Source: Puia dinghuensis (GTDB lineage Bacteria > Bacteroidota > Bacteroidia > Chitinophagales > Chitinophagaceae). Taken from it: a DNA stretch of 64,000 bases. Shown here one piece after another: positions 15,033-24,496 of the stretch. The stretch covers positions 725,335 through 789,334 of the forward strand of contig NZ_BMJC01000001.1 of NCBI RefSeq assembly GCF_014642875.1, given 5' to 3'. The position numbers and the translations under genes were made by a program. Below the pieces are notes generated by a model, which saw only the letters and a program-made list of their open reading frames with translations, ran no database searches and was not told where the DNA came from. Positions within the stretch are counted from its first letter, which is position 1, and each line of letters opens with the position of its first letter.

Positions 15033-17462
15033 ATGAAATATTTTCTTTTTATAGCCATAAGCCTTTTGACTATCTGTGATCTTCACGCCCAGGATACGAC
15101 AAGATCGCCGGCGAAGAAGGCGGCGAGGGAAGACTCGGCAAGAGGTGGGCGAAGAAAGAGCCAGATCTACCGGGAGGCTTTCAGACATGTCCGGCGCAAG
15201 TTCGACTCCACGCTATTTACTACTGCCCCGGTGCCCACCACCAGCGACTATGCAGAAGACCTGGAAAAGGTGTACGAGTTGCTGAGCAAGGTGCCGCTGA
15301 TCACCGAATCTTTCGATCAATTGGGCGACATCGATAGCCAGCTGGACCAGGAAGATTCCGCACTTACCATTATTAAGGAAAGGATGGCGCAGGACGACCA
15401 CACGCTGAACGTCCGCAATCTCCAGATGTTCAATACCCTGCTGGACGCCTTTGCTTCCAACGTAAAAGAGTATTCCAGGACCCTCAACCATTACGATACA
15501 GCCCTGGAAGGGATAAGGAAGGAGATCACCGGCCTGAGGAAGGATACGCTGATCTTGCATGTCTTCCGGGATACGGCCTTAAAAGATACATTCCAGTTCC
15601 AGTTGCAGCAGTTGAAGGGCAAGTGGCGGGAAGCGGATAGCCTCATCGCCCTCAACGGGAATTATATCAATACGCTAAAATCCGAGGCTTCCGCCAATAC
15701 CATTACTATATCCGACCTCACCTACCGGGTGGATGAAGCCTTAGCGGATGTCGGTAGCAAGGCTTTTGGAAAGGAGCGAAGATATTTGTGGGAGCCGCGA
15801 ACAGCCGCTGCAAAAGCCTATTCGGCGAATAGTTTGCAGAAATCTGTCGACAGCGAACGGCAACTGGCCCGCTTCTATTTTGCCAATAACCGCACCCACC
15901 GGCTGTGGCTGCTCATCACCGGGCTGGTGTTTTTCTTATGGGTCTGGTATAACTTTCGCACGCTGCGACGGATGAAGCGGCTACAGGTTACCAGGGACCT
16001 TCAATTTGCCTTTGTCAACCCCTACCCTGTCGCTGGCTCCTTCGTCTTTGTCCTCAGCCTGGCGCCCTTGTTCGATCTGCATGCGCCGGCCTTCTATATC
16101 GAGTCCGTCGAATTCCTGCTGATGATCGTGCTCACCTTCATCCTGAAGAAGCACTTGTCGCGCTATCTCTTCCTGGGCTGGTGTATTTTTCTTTTCCTCT
16201 TCCTGCTGTTGCCCATTATCCGCATCCTGGGGCTGCCGCTTTCTGCACAGCGCTGGGCCGAACTGTTTGTCGACCTGGCTTCATTGGCCTTTGGGTCGTA
16301 TTATGTCTTCAGCAAGCGGCGGATGAGCGGGCAGTTGCGCTTTGTTTATGCGGCGGCTGGGCTCTACCTCACGCTGAACCTGCTGGCCGTCGTCTGTAAT
16401 CTTTTCGGCAGGGTGACGCTCTCCCAGATCTTTGGCGCTACGGCAGTGTACACCTTTGCACAGACCGTCTCCCTGGCGGTTTTTGTAAAACTCATCATCG
16501 AAGCCTTTCTGTTACAGATCGTGGCCAGCCGTATCCGCAAGGGTTACCCCGAGACCTTCGATCTGGCTGCCGTCACCCGGTCGCTGAGGCGCTTTGCCCT
16601 CTTACTGGCCATCTTCCTTTGGCTGGTCGTTTTCTTCACTAATCTTAACCTGTTCGATTCTTTGAACGACCTGCTGACCGATTTCTTCACCAGCTCGCGG
16701 CAGATAGGCAATTTCTCCTTTACCATTGGGGGCCTTTTCCTCTTCCTTGCCATCATCTGGCTGGCCAATTTCCTGCAACGCTTCATTGCCTATTTCTTTG
16801 GCGACACCGGGGATGATGCTGCTATGGATGACCGCGGGCAGCGTTCGCGGTTGCTGATCACGCGGCTTATCCTGCTCATCGGGGGGTTCCTGCTGGCGGT
16901 GGCCGCCTCGGGGCTTTCCGTCGACCGGATAACGGTGATACTTGGCGCCCTTGGTGTCGGCGTCGGCCTGGGTCTGCAGAATATCGTCAATAATTTCGTC
17001 TCTGGTATCATCCTCATCTTCGACCGCCCCGTTCGTATAGGGGACACCGTTGAATTAGGCGACAAACGGGGCCGGGTGAAAGAGATCGGCATCCGCAGCA
17101 GCACCCTGCTCACCGATGAGGGTGCGGAAGTCATCATACCCAACGGGGATGTGCTGTCGAGCCGTGTCGTCAACTGGACCCTGAGCAATAACAATATCCG
17201 GCTGGCGCTGTCCTTCACCATCGAGAAGCCCGCCGATCGCGAATCGATAGAACTGGACACGATCAAAGACATTATCCGCCAAAATTCCAACGTATTGGAA
17301 CGAAGGGAGCCGGAAGTAATTATCAATTCCCTCACCTCCAAGACCGAAGAGATAAAGGTCTATTTCTGGATAAAGGATATTTCCAAATCGCAGTTTACGA
17401 CAAGCGAGATCCGAACGAGCATTTATCGTCACCTGGATGATAAGGGTATTGTCGTGGACTGA
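15033..17462 (+). CDS. Large MscS-family mechanosensitive channel
   Basis: An 809-residue protein: signal peptide (1-19, ending HAQ), a periplasmic helical region with heptad character (about 50-270), then about ten membrane helices (285-620). The MscS pore and beta domain follow: LGALGVGVGLGLQNIVNNF, GIILIFDRPVRIGDTVELGD, RVKEIGIRSSTLLTDEG and IIPNGDVLSS. This resembles the large KefA/YbdG-type channels that release solutes under hypo-osmotic shock. The pore helix glycines and the Asn of QNIVNN are intact. The 3' end overlaps the relict stop of the opposing pseudogene by 34 nt. Confidence 0.92.
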   Translation: MKYFLFIAISLLTICDLHAQDTTRSPAKKAAREDSARGGRRKSQIYREAFRHVRRKFDSTLFTTAPVPTTSDYAEDLEKVYELLSKVPLITESFDQLGDIDSQLDQEDSALTIIKERMAQDDHTLNVRNLQMFNTLLDAFASNVKEYSRTLNHYDTALEGIRKEITGLRKDTLILHVFRDTALKDTFQFQLQQLKGKWREADSLIALNGNYINTLKSEASANTITISDLTYRVDEALADVGSKAFGKERRYLWEPRTAAAKAYSANSLQKSVDSERQLARFYFANNRTHRLWLLITGLVFFLWVWYNFRTLRRMKRLQVTRDLQFAFVNPYPVAGSFVFVLSLAPLFDLHAPAFYIESVEFLLMIVLTFILKKHLSRYLFLGWCIFLFLFLLLPIIRILGLPLSAQRWAELFVDLASLAFGSYYVFSKRRMSGQLRFVYAAAGLYLTLNLLAVVCNLFGRVTLSQIFGATAVYTFAQTVSLAVFVKLIIEAFLLQIVASRIRKGYPETFDLAAVTRSLRRFALLLAIFLWLVVFFTNLNLFDSLNDLLTDFFTSSRQIGNFSFTIGGLFLFLAIIWLANFLQRFIAYFFGDTGDDAAMDDRGQRSRLLITRLILLIGGFLLAVAASGLSVDRITVILGALGVGVGLGLQNIVNNFVSGIILIFDRPVRIGDTVELGDKRGRVKEIGIRSSTLLTDEGAEVIIPNGDVLSSRVVNWTLSNNNIRLALSFTIEKPADRESIELDTIKDIIRQNSNVLERREPEVIINSLTSKTEEIKVYFWIKDISKSQFTTSEIRTSIYRHLDDKGIVVD

Positions 17463-18336
17463 GGGGTAAAGAGCCAGCTTTCTTCGCCGCATTGGGCATT
17501 GTTACCATAGCCGCCGGCCAGCAGGATGTCTCCGCTGTGCAACAGGGTAGCCGTAGACAAGTAATAGGGATGATCAAAGGCGGCCACCACGGTGAAACGG
17601 CCATCGTGCAATTGTTCGATGTGCTGGTCACCGCCGAACACGAGGATGTCTCCGTTCTTCAGGGTAATTATGGAGTTGCCGAGCTTGAACCGCTCGAAAT
17701 TCAGCTCCGGTCCACGGGTAAACCGGTTCGTCTTCGGGTCGAACACGTCGGTGCTGTTGTATTTTCCCCGCCAGTCGCGTCGGCTGATGGCCCTGGGTTC
17801 CCCCGGCGATGAGGATGCGGCCATCCGGCAACGCCAACGCGGTACCATTGAGGTCGAAGGGGGCCGGTTCGCCTGTTTCGAACTTCCGGGTGACGGGATT
17901 GAAGAATTCCACCGACGTCCGGAGATCGCCAGAGCCGCCGATGATCATGACTTTTCCGTTGGGCAACGAAGAGCTCAAGCCAGGCGCCGCCATAGCGTAC
18001 GAGCAATATCGGTGTGATATCCTGGACAAACTGCGGGAAGGTTTCCCACTCGATATAGAGGTTGAAAGCCGTCATGGCGGCGGCCATCCCGATGACAGCC
18101 AACAGCACCCTCGACAGCAGCACTTTTAGCGGGAGCTCGAGCCAGTGAAAGCGTAACAGCAGCGAACGATAACCGGTGGTAAGCGCAACCCCGGCGATGA
18201 TGAGGCCGGCGCAATACAGCAGGGCCTTATATGCGTTGTCGATATAACCGACGCTATTGATATAGAAATAGAAGCAGGAATAGACGCCCCAGCCCAACCA
18301 CTGGCAGACCCAATATCGCTTCGATGGAGATAGCAT
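17429..18336 (-). pseudogene. Chimeric, frameshifted pseudogene: sensor-kinase-like membrane N-terminus joined to kelch repeats
   Basis: The 5' part (ATG at 18336, about 110 codons) reads KRYWVCQWLGWGVYSCFYFY with four hydrophobic helices, like the membrane domain of LytS/YehU-type histidine kinases of Bacteroidota. Near 18000-17990 the meaningful reading frame changes to kelch-type repeats (PNGKVMIIGGSGD, PDGRILIAGGTQG). Near 17790-17770 it changes again (KYNSTDVFDPKTNRF, NGDILVFGGD, SGDILLAGGYG). No kinase domain or full propeller remains. The start codon abuts the upstream gene's terminator, leaving no room for a promoter. The last 34 nt run into mscS. I read this as a deletion join plus a later frameshift. 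Confidence 0.75.
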
Positions 18337-18367
18337 AAAAAAACCCCGGCTGGTGGGGCCGGGGTTT
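18337..18367 (-). terminator. Rho-independent terminator of the TPR protein gene
   Basis: A perfect 10-bp stem (AAACCCCGGC 18341-18350, GCCGGGGTTT 18358-18367) with a 7-nt loop is followed on the minus strand by a T run. It lies 18 nt past the 18385 stop. Confidence 0.9.
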
Positions 18368-18384
18368 CTAAATTAGGACATTTT

Positions 18385-19662
18385 TTAGTGATCTTTATCC
18401 ACGTTGTTGAACTTATTCGTGTAGAAGTCGATCTTGTCCTTGATATTTTTCTCCTGGTAGATGTTGGTCAGGAGGTCGTAAGCATCTTTCAGGGCGTTTT
18501 TCTCATCCATCTTGAGTTTTCCTTTGGAGCCCAGGTCTTTGTCCACCTGCTCGAAATAAGGAATGGCTTCGTCGAATTTCTTGCCGGCGGCGATGCGCAG
18601 ATCGGCTCTCTTCTTTATATCATCGGGGGTCTTGCCCTTGATCGTCTTTGTCGATGACTGCAGGTCTACGGCGGCATTGTAGGATATCTGACCAAGCACC
18701 AGCGCTGCCTGGGGATAGTCAGGCTCCAGTTCGAGGCATTTCTTCAGCATTTCCTGCGCCTTAGAGATAAGGGCATCGTAGTTGGCAGGACGATGACCCG
18801 AAGAAGTGTCGTTGGCATATTGATAAAGCTCGAGACCGTAGTTGAAGTGGAAGAGATGATTCTTCGGGAAGTGTGCCACAATCTGGTCGTATTCGGCCCA
18901 AAGGGAGTCCTTGTTACCTTTTTCGCGGAGGATATCCAGGCGGGTGCTTGGCCAGAAGAGGTCGTCGGGGTATTGGGTTTCTGCCAGGGCCAGGTATTTC
19001 TGGGTGTTGGCGTCATCCTTTTTTGTATTGTAATAATCCACCAGCCATTTGTAGATGTCGATCATGTTGGTACCGTTGATCATTGCGATCTTTGCATCGG
19101 CCAGCTTACCATAGTAAACAGCGGCGGTATCCTTCTTATTGGCCTTTTCGGCAGAGATACCGGCATAAAGGGTGGAGGTGGTATCGATGGGCAGCTTGGT
19201 CCAGCCTTTGGCATTCATATAGCCGGAAGCACCGATGGCGCCGGTGAAATTCTTCAGGGCGTCGTCATATTTCCCGGTGTTGTAGTCGTTGGCGCCTACC
19301 TGGAAGTACCCCTGGTATATCTCGTTTATCGGTTTGAAGCCATCCATCTGCAACAGCAGGAGTTTCTTGTCCTTTTCGTCGAGGTCTACATATTTCTTCA
19401 GGGCGTCGAATGCCTGATCGCGGGCGTCGGGGAATTGCGCACGCAACTGATCGTTTGCCGCAATCGCGTTATATACCTTTAACTTGGTATACCATGCTTC
19501 GGCGTTCTTTTGGGTCTTGTCGGAGGTCAAGGCGCCGTCGATCTGTGTTTTGGCGTCGGTGACCTTACCGGCCTTTAGCAGGTCTTTTGCCTTGTCGACG
19601 CTTTGTGCAAACAGGCCCATACCAATCATGGCAAGGAATCCACTCAGGAAGAGTCTTCTCAT
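18385..19662 (-). CDS. Exported tetratricopeptide-repeat protein
   Basis: A 425-residue protein beginning MRRLFLSGFLAMIGMGLFAQ, a signal peptide. The rest is helical repeats of TPR type: DKAKDLLKAGKVTDAKTQID, YNTGKYDDALKNFTGAIGAS, QMLKKCLELEPDYPQAALVL and KKFDEAIPYFEQV. It probably acts in the periplasm as a scaffold for protein contacts; no enzymatic motif is visible. I used the ATG at 19662 because the in-frame extension above it is not protein-like. It lies 126 nt downstream of gyrA on the same strand and ends at a strong terminator. Confidence 0.85.
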   Translation of the reverse strand: MRRLFLSGFLAMIGMGLFAQSVDKAKDLLKAGKVTDAKTQIDGALTSDKTQKNAEAWYTKLKVYNAIAANDQLRAQFPDARDQAFDALKKYVDLDEKDKKLLLLQMDGFKPINEIYQGYFQVGANDYNTGKYDDALKNFTGAIGASGYMNAKGWTKLPIDTTSTLYAGISAEKANKKDTAAVYYGKLADAKIAMINGTNMIDIYKWLVDYYNTKKDDANTQKYLALAETQYPDDLFWPSTRLDILREKGNKDSLWAEYDQIVAHFPKNHLFHFNYGLELYQYANDTSSGHRPANYDALISKAQEMLKKCLELEPDYPQAALVLGQISYNAAVDLQSSTKTIKGKTPDDIKKRADLRIAAGKKFDEAIPYFEQVDKDLGSKGKLKMDEKNALKDAYDLLTNIYQEKNIKDKIDFYTNKFNNVDKDH

Positions 19663-19788
19663 TTTATTGAATGTTTGTTTAGATATACAATGTGGCTCGT
19701 GGATTCTCGCCTTTGGGGTTTTGGCTAAAATAACCCCTCGGCGATAATCAGCTAATGTCGGCCCTTCGGGCAACGAGCCTGTGGCTCG

Positions 19789-22353
19789 TTAGGCTTCCGG
19801 GGCCGGCTCGGCGCCTGGATCCGCAGGAAGGGAACCATGACCATTACCGTTGCCGTTGGTCTCTTCTTCCAACTTATCCAGTTTGGTGATAGCGGCGATC
19901 TCATCGTTCTCATCCAGCCGGATGAGCTTGACGCCCTGGGTAGCCCGGCCTTGTTCGCTGATGCCGGCCACCGACATCCGGATGGTGACGCCGCTTTTAC
20001 AGGTGATCATAAGGTCGTCTTCAGACTCGGTGACGTCCAGAATGCCCACTAATTTACCGGTTTTCTCGGTAACGCTAATGGTTTTTACGCCTTTCCCCCC
20101 GCGGTTGGTGATGCGGTATTCGTCGATGGGGGTGCGCTTGCCATATCCTTTCTCGCTGACCACCAGCACCGTCCGGGCCTTATCCTCCCTATTGACACAG
20201 ATCATGCCAATCACCTCATCTGTTGCATCATCAACTTCGATGCCAGCCACGCCGATGGCGCCACGACCCGTCGACCGTACTTTTTCTTCCTCGAAGCGGA
20301 TGGCCCGGCCACTTTTTACGGCCATGAGGATCTCGCAGTTGCCGTCGGTGAGCCGGGCTTCCAGCAGGATGTCGCCTTCGACGATGGTGATGGCGTTGAC
20401 CCCGGTTTGCCGCGGGCGGCTAAAGTCCTCGAGCGAGGTCTTTTTGATAACACCCTGTTTGGTGCAGAGCACGATATGATGGCTGTTGACAAAGGCTTCG
20501 TCCTTCAGGTCTTTTACATCCACGACGGCGCGGATCTTGTCGTCGGGCGGCATCTGGATGAGATTCTGGATGGCGCGGCCCTTACTGTTCTTATCCCCTT
20601 CGGGAATTTCATAAACGTTCAGCCAGTAGCACCGGCCTTTCTCGGTAAAGAAAAGGATGGTATGGTGCGTGGAAGCTACAAAAAGGTGTTCGATATAGTC
20701 TTCTTCCCGGGTGCGTCCCCCAATGGCGCCACGGCCGCCGCGGCGCTGCTGGCGGTATTCGGTAGCCGATGTCCGCTTGATATAACCCAGATGGGAGATG
20801 GTGATGACGACATCCTCTTCCCGGATAAGGTCCTTTATGCTGACCTCGTTGTCCAGGTAGGTGATCTCCGTCTTGCGCTCGTCCCCGAATTTATCTTTTA
20901 CCTCCAGCAGCTCTTTGCGGATGACCTCGAAGCGCTTGGCTTCGTCGGCGAGCAATTCTTTCAGGTAGGCGATCAGCTTCATCAGCTCGTCGTATTCTGC
21001 GCGGATCTTCTCTCTTTCCATACCGGTGAGGCGCTGGAGGCGTAGTTCGAGGATGGCTTTTGCCTGTATTTCGTCGAGGCCCCAGCCGGCGTTGATCAGT
21101 CCTTCCTTGGCCATTTCCGGTGTGGAGGAAGCCCGGATAAGGGCGATAACTTCGTCGAGATGGTCGAGCGCAATGAGATATCCCTGCAGTATATGGGCCT
21201 TCTTCTCGGCTTCCTTTAATTCGAACTTTGTCCGGCGGGTGACCACATCCATCCGGAATTCCACGAATTCCCCGATCATCTCCCGGATATTGAGGGTCCG
21301 GGGCCGGCCTTTCACCAGGGCTACGTTGTTGATGCCGTAGGAGGTCTGGAGTTCGCTATGTTTGTAGAGCTGGTTGATGACGACGTTGGCCACCGCATCC
21401 CTTTTCAGGTCGATGACAATGCGCGTACCTTCTCGCTTGTTTGACTCATTATTAAGATGCGCGATGCCTTCAATGATCTTCTCATTGACCAGTTGGCCTA
21501 TACGATCGCAGAGGGCGTCGCGGTTCACCTGGTAGGGCACCTCGGTGACGATGATTTGTTCTCTTCCGCTGGCCTTGGTATCTACTTGCAGTTTGCCGCG
21601 GAGCACTACGCGACCACGTCCGAAGTGCATGGCGGCCTTGACGCCTTCCATCCCGTAGATGATGCCGCCGGTGGGGAAGTCGGGCGCTTTTATATAGTGC
21701 ATCAGCTCTTCGACGGAGATGTCCCCGCGTTTGTCGATATAGGCTAAGCAGCCATCGATCACCTCCGACAGGTTATGGGGCATCATATTGGTGGCCATCC
21801 CGACGGCGATGCCGCTGGAGCCGTTCATCAGCAGTTGGGGGATCCGGGTGGGAAGGACGGTCGGTTCTTGTAGAGAGTCATCAAAGTTCAGCTGGAAGTC
21901 CACCGTTTCCTTTTCGATATCTTCCAACATATATTCAGCCTGCCTATGAAGCCTTGCTTCAATATACCGCATGGCCGCGGGACCGTCCCCGTCCTGGTTG
22001 CCGAAGTTACCCTGGCCATCTACGAGGAGGTAACGCATGCTCCATTCCTGGGCCATGCGGACCATGGCGTCGAATATCGACGCGTCGCCATGGGGATGGA
22101 ATTTCCCCATCACTTCCCCGACGATACGGGCGGCTTTCTTATACGGTTTGTTGCTGTTGTTGCCGAGCTCATTCATGCCGAAGAGGATACGGCGATGTAC
22201 GGGTTTGAGCCCATCCCGGACATCCGGCAGGGCGCGGCCAACGATGACCGACATCGAGTAATCGATGTAAGCCGTTTTCATTTGCTCTTCGATATTTACA
22301 GGGACAATGCGATTGTTATCCTGGGTCTCAAGCGGAGTGCTGTTATCTTCCAT
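19789..22353 (-). CDS. gyrA: DNA gyrase subunit A
   Basis: An 854-residue type II topoisomerase A subunit. The catalytic tyrosine is Tyr130 in PAAMRYIEARL, and the GyrA-box QQRRGGRGAIG, needed for DNA wrapping, identifies gyrase rather than topoisomerase IV. Six C-terminal beta-pinwheel blades follow, with an acidic tail (KLDEEET in degenerate form) ending GAEPAPEA. The quinolone region reads KFHPHGDASIFDAM: the residue equivalent to E. coli Ser83 is Ala91, while the Asp87 equivalent is kept. I chose the ATG at 22353 (MEDNSTPLET); a GTG at 22371 is in frame. A 19-bp hairpin overlaps the stop codon. Confidence 0.97.
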   Translation of the reverse strand: MEDNSTPLETQDNNRIVPVNIEEQMKTAYIDYSMSVIVGRALPDVRDGLKPVHRRILFGMNELGNNSNKPYKKAARIVGEVMGKFHPHGDASIFDAMVRMAQEWSMRYLLVDGQGNFGNQDGDGPAAMRYIEARLHRQAEYMLEDIEKETVDFQLNFDDSLQEPTVLPTRIPQLLMNGSSGIAVGMATNMMPHNLSEVIDGCLAYIDKRGDISVEELMHYIKAPDFPTGGIIYGMEGVKAAMHFGRGRVVLRGKLQVDTKASGREQIIVTEVPYQVNRDALCDRIGQLVNEKIIEGIAHLNNESNKREGTRIVIDLKRDAVANVVINQLYKHSELQTSYGINNVALVKGRPRTLNIREMIGEFVEFRMDVVTRRTKFELKEAEKKAHILQGYLIALDHLDEVIALIRASSTPEMAKEGLINAGWGLDEIQAKAILELRLQRLTGMEREKIRAEYDELMKLIAYLKELLADEAKRFEVIRKELLEVKDKFGDERKTEITYLDNEVSIKDLIREEDVVITISHLGYIKRTSATEYRQQRRGGRGAIGGRTREEDYIEHLFVASTHHTILFFTEKGRCYWLNVYEIPEGDKNSKGRAIQNLIQMPPDDKIRAVVDVKDLKDEAFVNSHHIVLCTKQGVIKKTSLEDFSRPRQTGVNAITIVEGDILLEARLTDGNCEILMAVKSGRAIRFEEEKVRSTGRGAIGVAGIEVDDATDEVIGMICVNREDKARTVLVVSEKGYGKRTPIDEYRITNRGGKGVKTISVTEKTGKLVGILDVTESEDDLMITCKSGVTIRMSVAGISEQGRATQGVKLIRLDENDEIAAITKLDKLEEETNGNGNGHGSLPADPGAEPAPEA

Positions 22354-22475
22354 ATTCAATGTTGCCACCACGTGGGTGGGGGGATGGCAAATTTACCTCT
22401 TTTGGCCCTGAAAACCCGCTCTCAGAGGCCTTTTTTTAACGTTTATTTTCCACTAATGTGGATACCTTTTCACCC

Positions 22476-22499
22476 CATGCCGGCGCTCGCTCCGGCATG
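22476..22499 (-). terminator. Hairpin after the phosphoribosyltransferase gene
   Basis: A perfect 8-bp stem CATGCCGG / CCGGCATG with an 8-nt loop lies 6 nt past the 22506 stop. No T run follows on either strand, so it may stabilise the transcript end rather than terminate by itself. Confidence 0.4.
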
Positions 22500-22505
22500 C
22501 CAAGG

Positions 22506-23003
22506 CTACTCCAGCCAGGCCCCTTTTACCGTGTCTCCATCCACTTCGACATAGATGTGTTCCTGCAGGGTAGTGGACAGTGACAGGCCCATATAATCCG
22601 GTTGGACGGGAAAAGCCTTATGGCTTCTCTCCACCAGCACGAGGGACTCGATCTTGCGGGGATGGAAGTCCAGGAAGGGTTTCATCGCATAGAGCAGGGT
22701 CTTGCCGCTCATGGCCACATCATCGATGATGATGATCACCTGGTCGTCAAAAGGCAGGGATTCACTGAGCGTGACGGACCCTGGCCGCTTCTTGTCAAGA
22801 CTGATGGAGATGAGGCGCGTGGAGAGGCGGTCGCCGGCTATTTCCTGCAGATGTTGCTGGATGGTGCGGGCGATGACGCTGCCGTTGTCGCGGATACCGG
22901 CGAGGATCAGTTGCTGCTCGCCGGCATTGTTCTCCAGTATCTCGTATGCCATGCGGCGCAGCTTCTTCTCGGCCACCTGTTGCGTAAGGATGTAATTTTT
23001 CAT
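22506..23003 (-). CDS. PyrR-like phosphoribosyltransferase
   Basis: A 165-residue type I phosphoribosyltransferase. The PRPP-binding loop is VIIIIDDVAMSGKTLLYAMK (residues 89-108), with the two acidic residues and TG-like SGKT. LILAGIRDNGSVIARTI is the N-terminal pyrophosphate loop, and VLVERSHKAFPVQPDYMGLS is the PyrR-like flap. In Bacteroidota such proteins are annotated as PyrR-type or uracil phosphoribosyltransferase-like; the exact base substrate and any RNA-binding role cannot be told here. It is upstream of gyrA on the same strand with a 152-nt gap, and divergent from the Fe-S membrane protein gene (63 nt). Confidence 0.85.
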   Translation of the reverse strand: MKNYILTQQVAEKKLRRMAYEILENNAGEQQLILAGIRDNGSVIARTIQQHLQEIAGDRLSTRLISISLDKKRPGSVTLSESLPFDDQVIIIIDDVAMSGKTLLYAMKPFLDFHPRKIESLVLVERSHKAFPVQPDYMGLSLSTTLQEHIYVEVDGDTVKGAWLE

Positions 23004-23066
23004 TCCGGCACCAAATTACTGCAATCCTCCAAATCACTTATCTTAGCCCAGCAATAATTTTTCGTT

Positions 23067-24428
23067 ATGGTCCTTTTTCAGCAGATCGCTTTCGTCCTGG
23101 CCCTGGCCGTGGCCACCGGCTTGTTCGTGAAAAACATAAGGCAGATTCGCCGGAATATTCTCCTGGGAAAGGACGAACCCTGCAACGACCATCCGGGTCA
23201 GCGGTGGAAGAACCTGCTGCTGCTGGCCTTCGGACAAAAGAAGATGTTCCGCAACCCGCTGGTGGCCATGCTGCACCTGCTGATCTATGCCGGGTTTATC
23301 ATCATCAATCTCGAAGTGCTGGAAATTGTCCTGGACGGCATCCTGGGGACGCATCGCCTTTTCCATGGGTTTGGCGGCCCGCTGTACAGTGCGCTGATCA
23401 ATGCCTTTGAATTTCTTGCCGTGGGGGTCTTCTTCTCCTGTTTTATCTTTCTTTGCCGCCGGAATATCCTGAAGCTGCGCCGGTTTATCAGTCATGACCT
23501 CGATGGCTGGCCCCGCAGTGACGCCAACTATATCCTGCTTGCGGAGATCGCGCTGATGACGCTCTTCCTGACGATGAATGCCGCCGACACGCTGCTGCAG
23601 GCCCGCGGCTACAGCCATTATGCGACGCATGGGACGGGTGATTTCGCCTTCTCGCGATTGCTGCATCCCCTCCTGAATGGTCTTAGCAACGGGGCCCTGG
23701 TTACGCTGGAGAGAACCTGCTGGTGGCTGCATATCCTCGGTATCCTGGCCTTCCTCAATTACCTCCCCTACTCCAAACACTTGCATATCCTGCTGGCCTT
23801 TCCCAACGCATATTATGCGCGGCTGGAGCCGGAGGGGAAGTTGAGGAATATGCCCGCTATCCAGCAGGAAGTGCTCTATGCGATGCAGCCCGAAACGGCG
23901 CCCCCGACGCCTGCCGATGGTTCTGCACCTCCCCCACCCCCCGCAGCGGCTTCAGCCGCTGCCCCAACGGATCGATTCGGCGCCAAGGATGTCTTCGATC
24001 TCAGCTGGCGCAACCTGATGGACGCCTATTCCTGTACGGAATGCGGCCGCTGCTCCGCCGCCTGTCCCGCCAATACAACGGGTAAGCTGCTGTCCCCCCG
24101 CAAGATCATGATGAGCACCCGCGACCGCCTGGAAGAAGTAGGCCGGAATATCAATGCCAACGGGAGATTCACCGATGACGGCAAGAACCTGCTCAGCTAT
24201 ATTTCGGTGGAAGAATTAAGAGCCTGCACCACCTGCAACGCCTGTGTAACCGAATGCCCGGTCAGCATCAGCCCATTGGAGATCATCGTAGAGATGCGAC
24301 GCGCCCTCATCATGGAAGACAGCAACGCTCCACAGGAATGGAATGCTCTTTTCGGCAACATCGAGAACAATTTCGCCCCATGGAAATTTAGCCCGGACGA
24401 CCGGGACAAGTGGACGACCGAAGCATAA
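23067..24428 (+). CDS. Membrane-bound 4Fe-4S ferredoxin-domain oxidoreductase subunit (HdrD/GlpC-like N-half)
   Basis: A 453-residue protein. Residues 1-260 hold about six membrane helices of the cytochrome-b/NarI type, for example NPLVAMLHLLIYAGFIIINL. A Pro/Ala-rich linker follows (APPPPPAAASAAAPTD), then two [4Fe-4S] motifs: CTECGRCSAACP and CTTCNACVTECP. This is the electron-input half of a split HdrD-like enzyme. The CCG-domain partner is encoded at 25816-26595. In many Bacteroidota the two genes are adjacent; here a divergent Crp-yceI pair intervenes. It probably links the quinone pool to a soluble partner (inference). Confidence 0.87.
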   Translation: MVLFQQIAFVLALAVATGLFVKNIRQIRRNILLGKDEPCNDHPGQRWKNLLLLAFGQKKMFRNPLVAMLHLLIYAGFIIINLEVLEIVLDGILGTHRLFHGFGGPLYSALINAFEFLAVGVFFSCFIFLCRRNILKLRRFISHDLDGWPRSDANYILLAEIALMTLFLTMNAADTLLQARGYSHYATHGTGDFAFSRLLHPLLNGLSNGALVTLERTCWWLHILGILAFLNYLPYSKHLHILLAFPNAYYARLEPEGKLRNMPAIQQEVLYAMQPETAPPTPADGSAPPPPPAAASAAAPTDRFGAKDVFDLSWRNLMDAYSCTECGRCSAACPANTTGKLLSPRKIMMSTRDRLEEVGRNINANGRFTDDGKNLLSYISVEELRACTTCNACVTECPVSISPLEIIVEMRRALIMEDSNAPQEWNALFGNIENNFAPWKFSPDDRDKWTTEA

Positions 24429-24496
24429 GCCGCACCGCCGGCTGTATCGCCGGGCGAGCCGCGCACCGGGTCACGAAACGGTAGAAGCCGGGATGC

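Noticed and set aside
19771-19790. Hairpin AACGAGCC/GGCTCGTT at the gyrA stop as a terminator
   Set aside because: It overlaps the stop codon, has a 3-nt loop and no T run, so I did not list it as a terminator.
23043-23786. 247-codon minus-strand frame across the membrane Fe-S gene
   Set aside because: Composition is Gln/Lys/Asp-rich and unlike a protein; the plus strand encodes membrane helices and Fe-S motifs.
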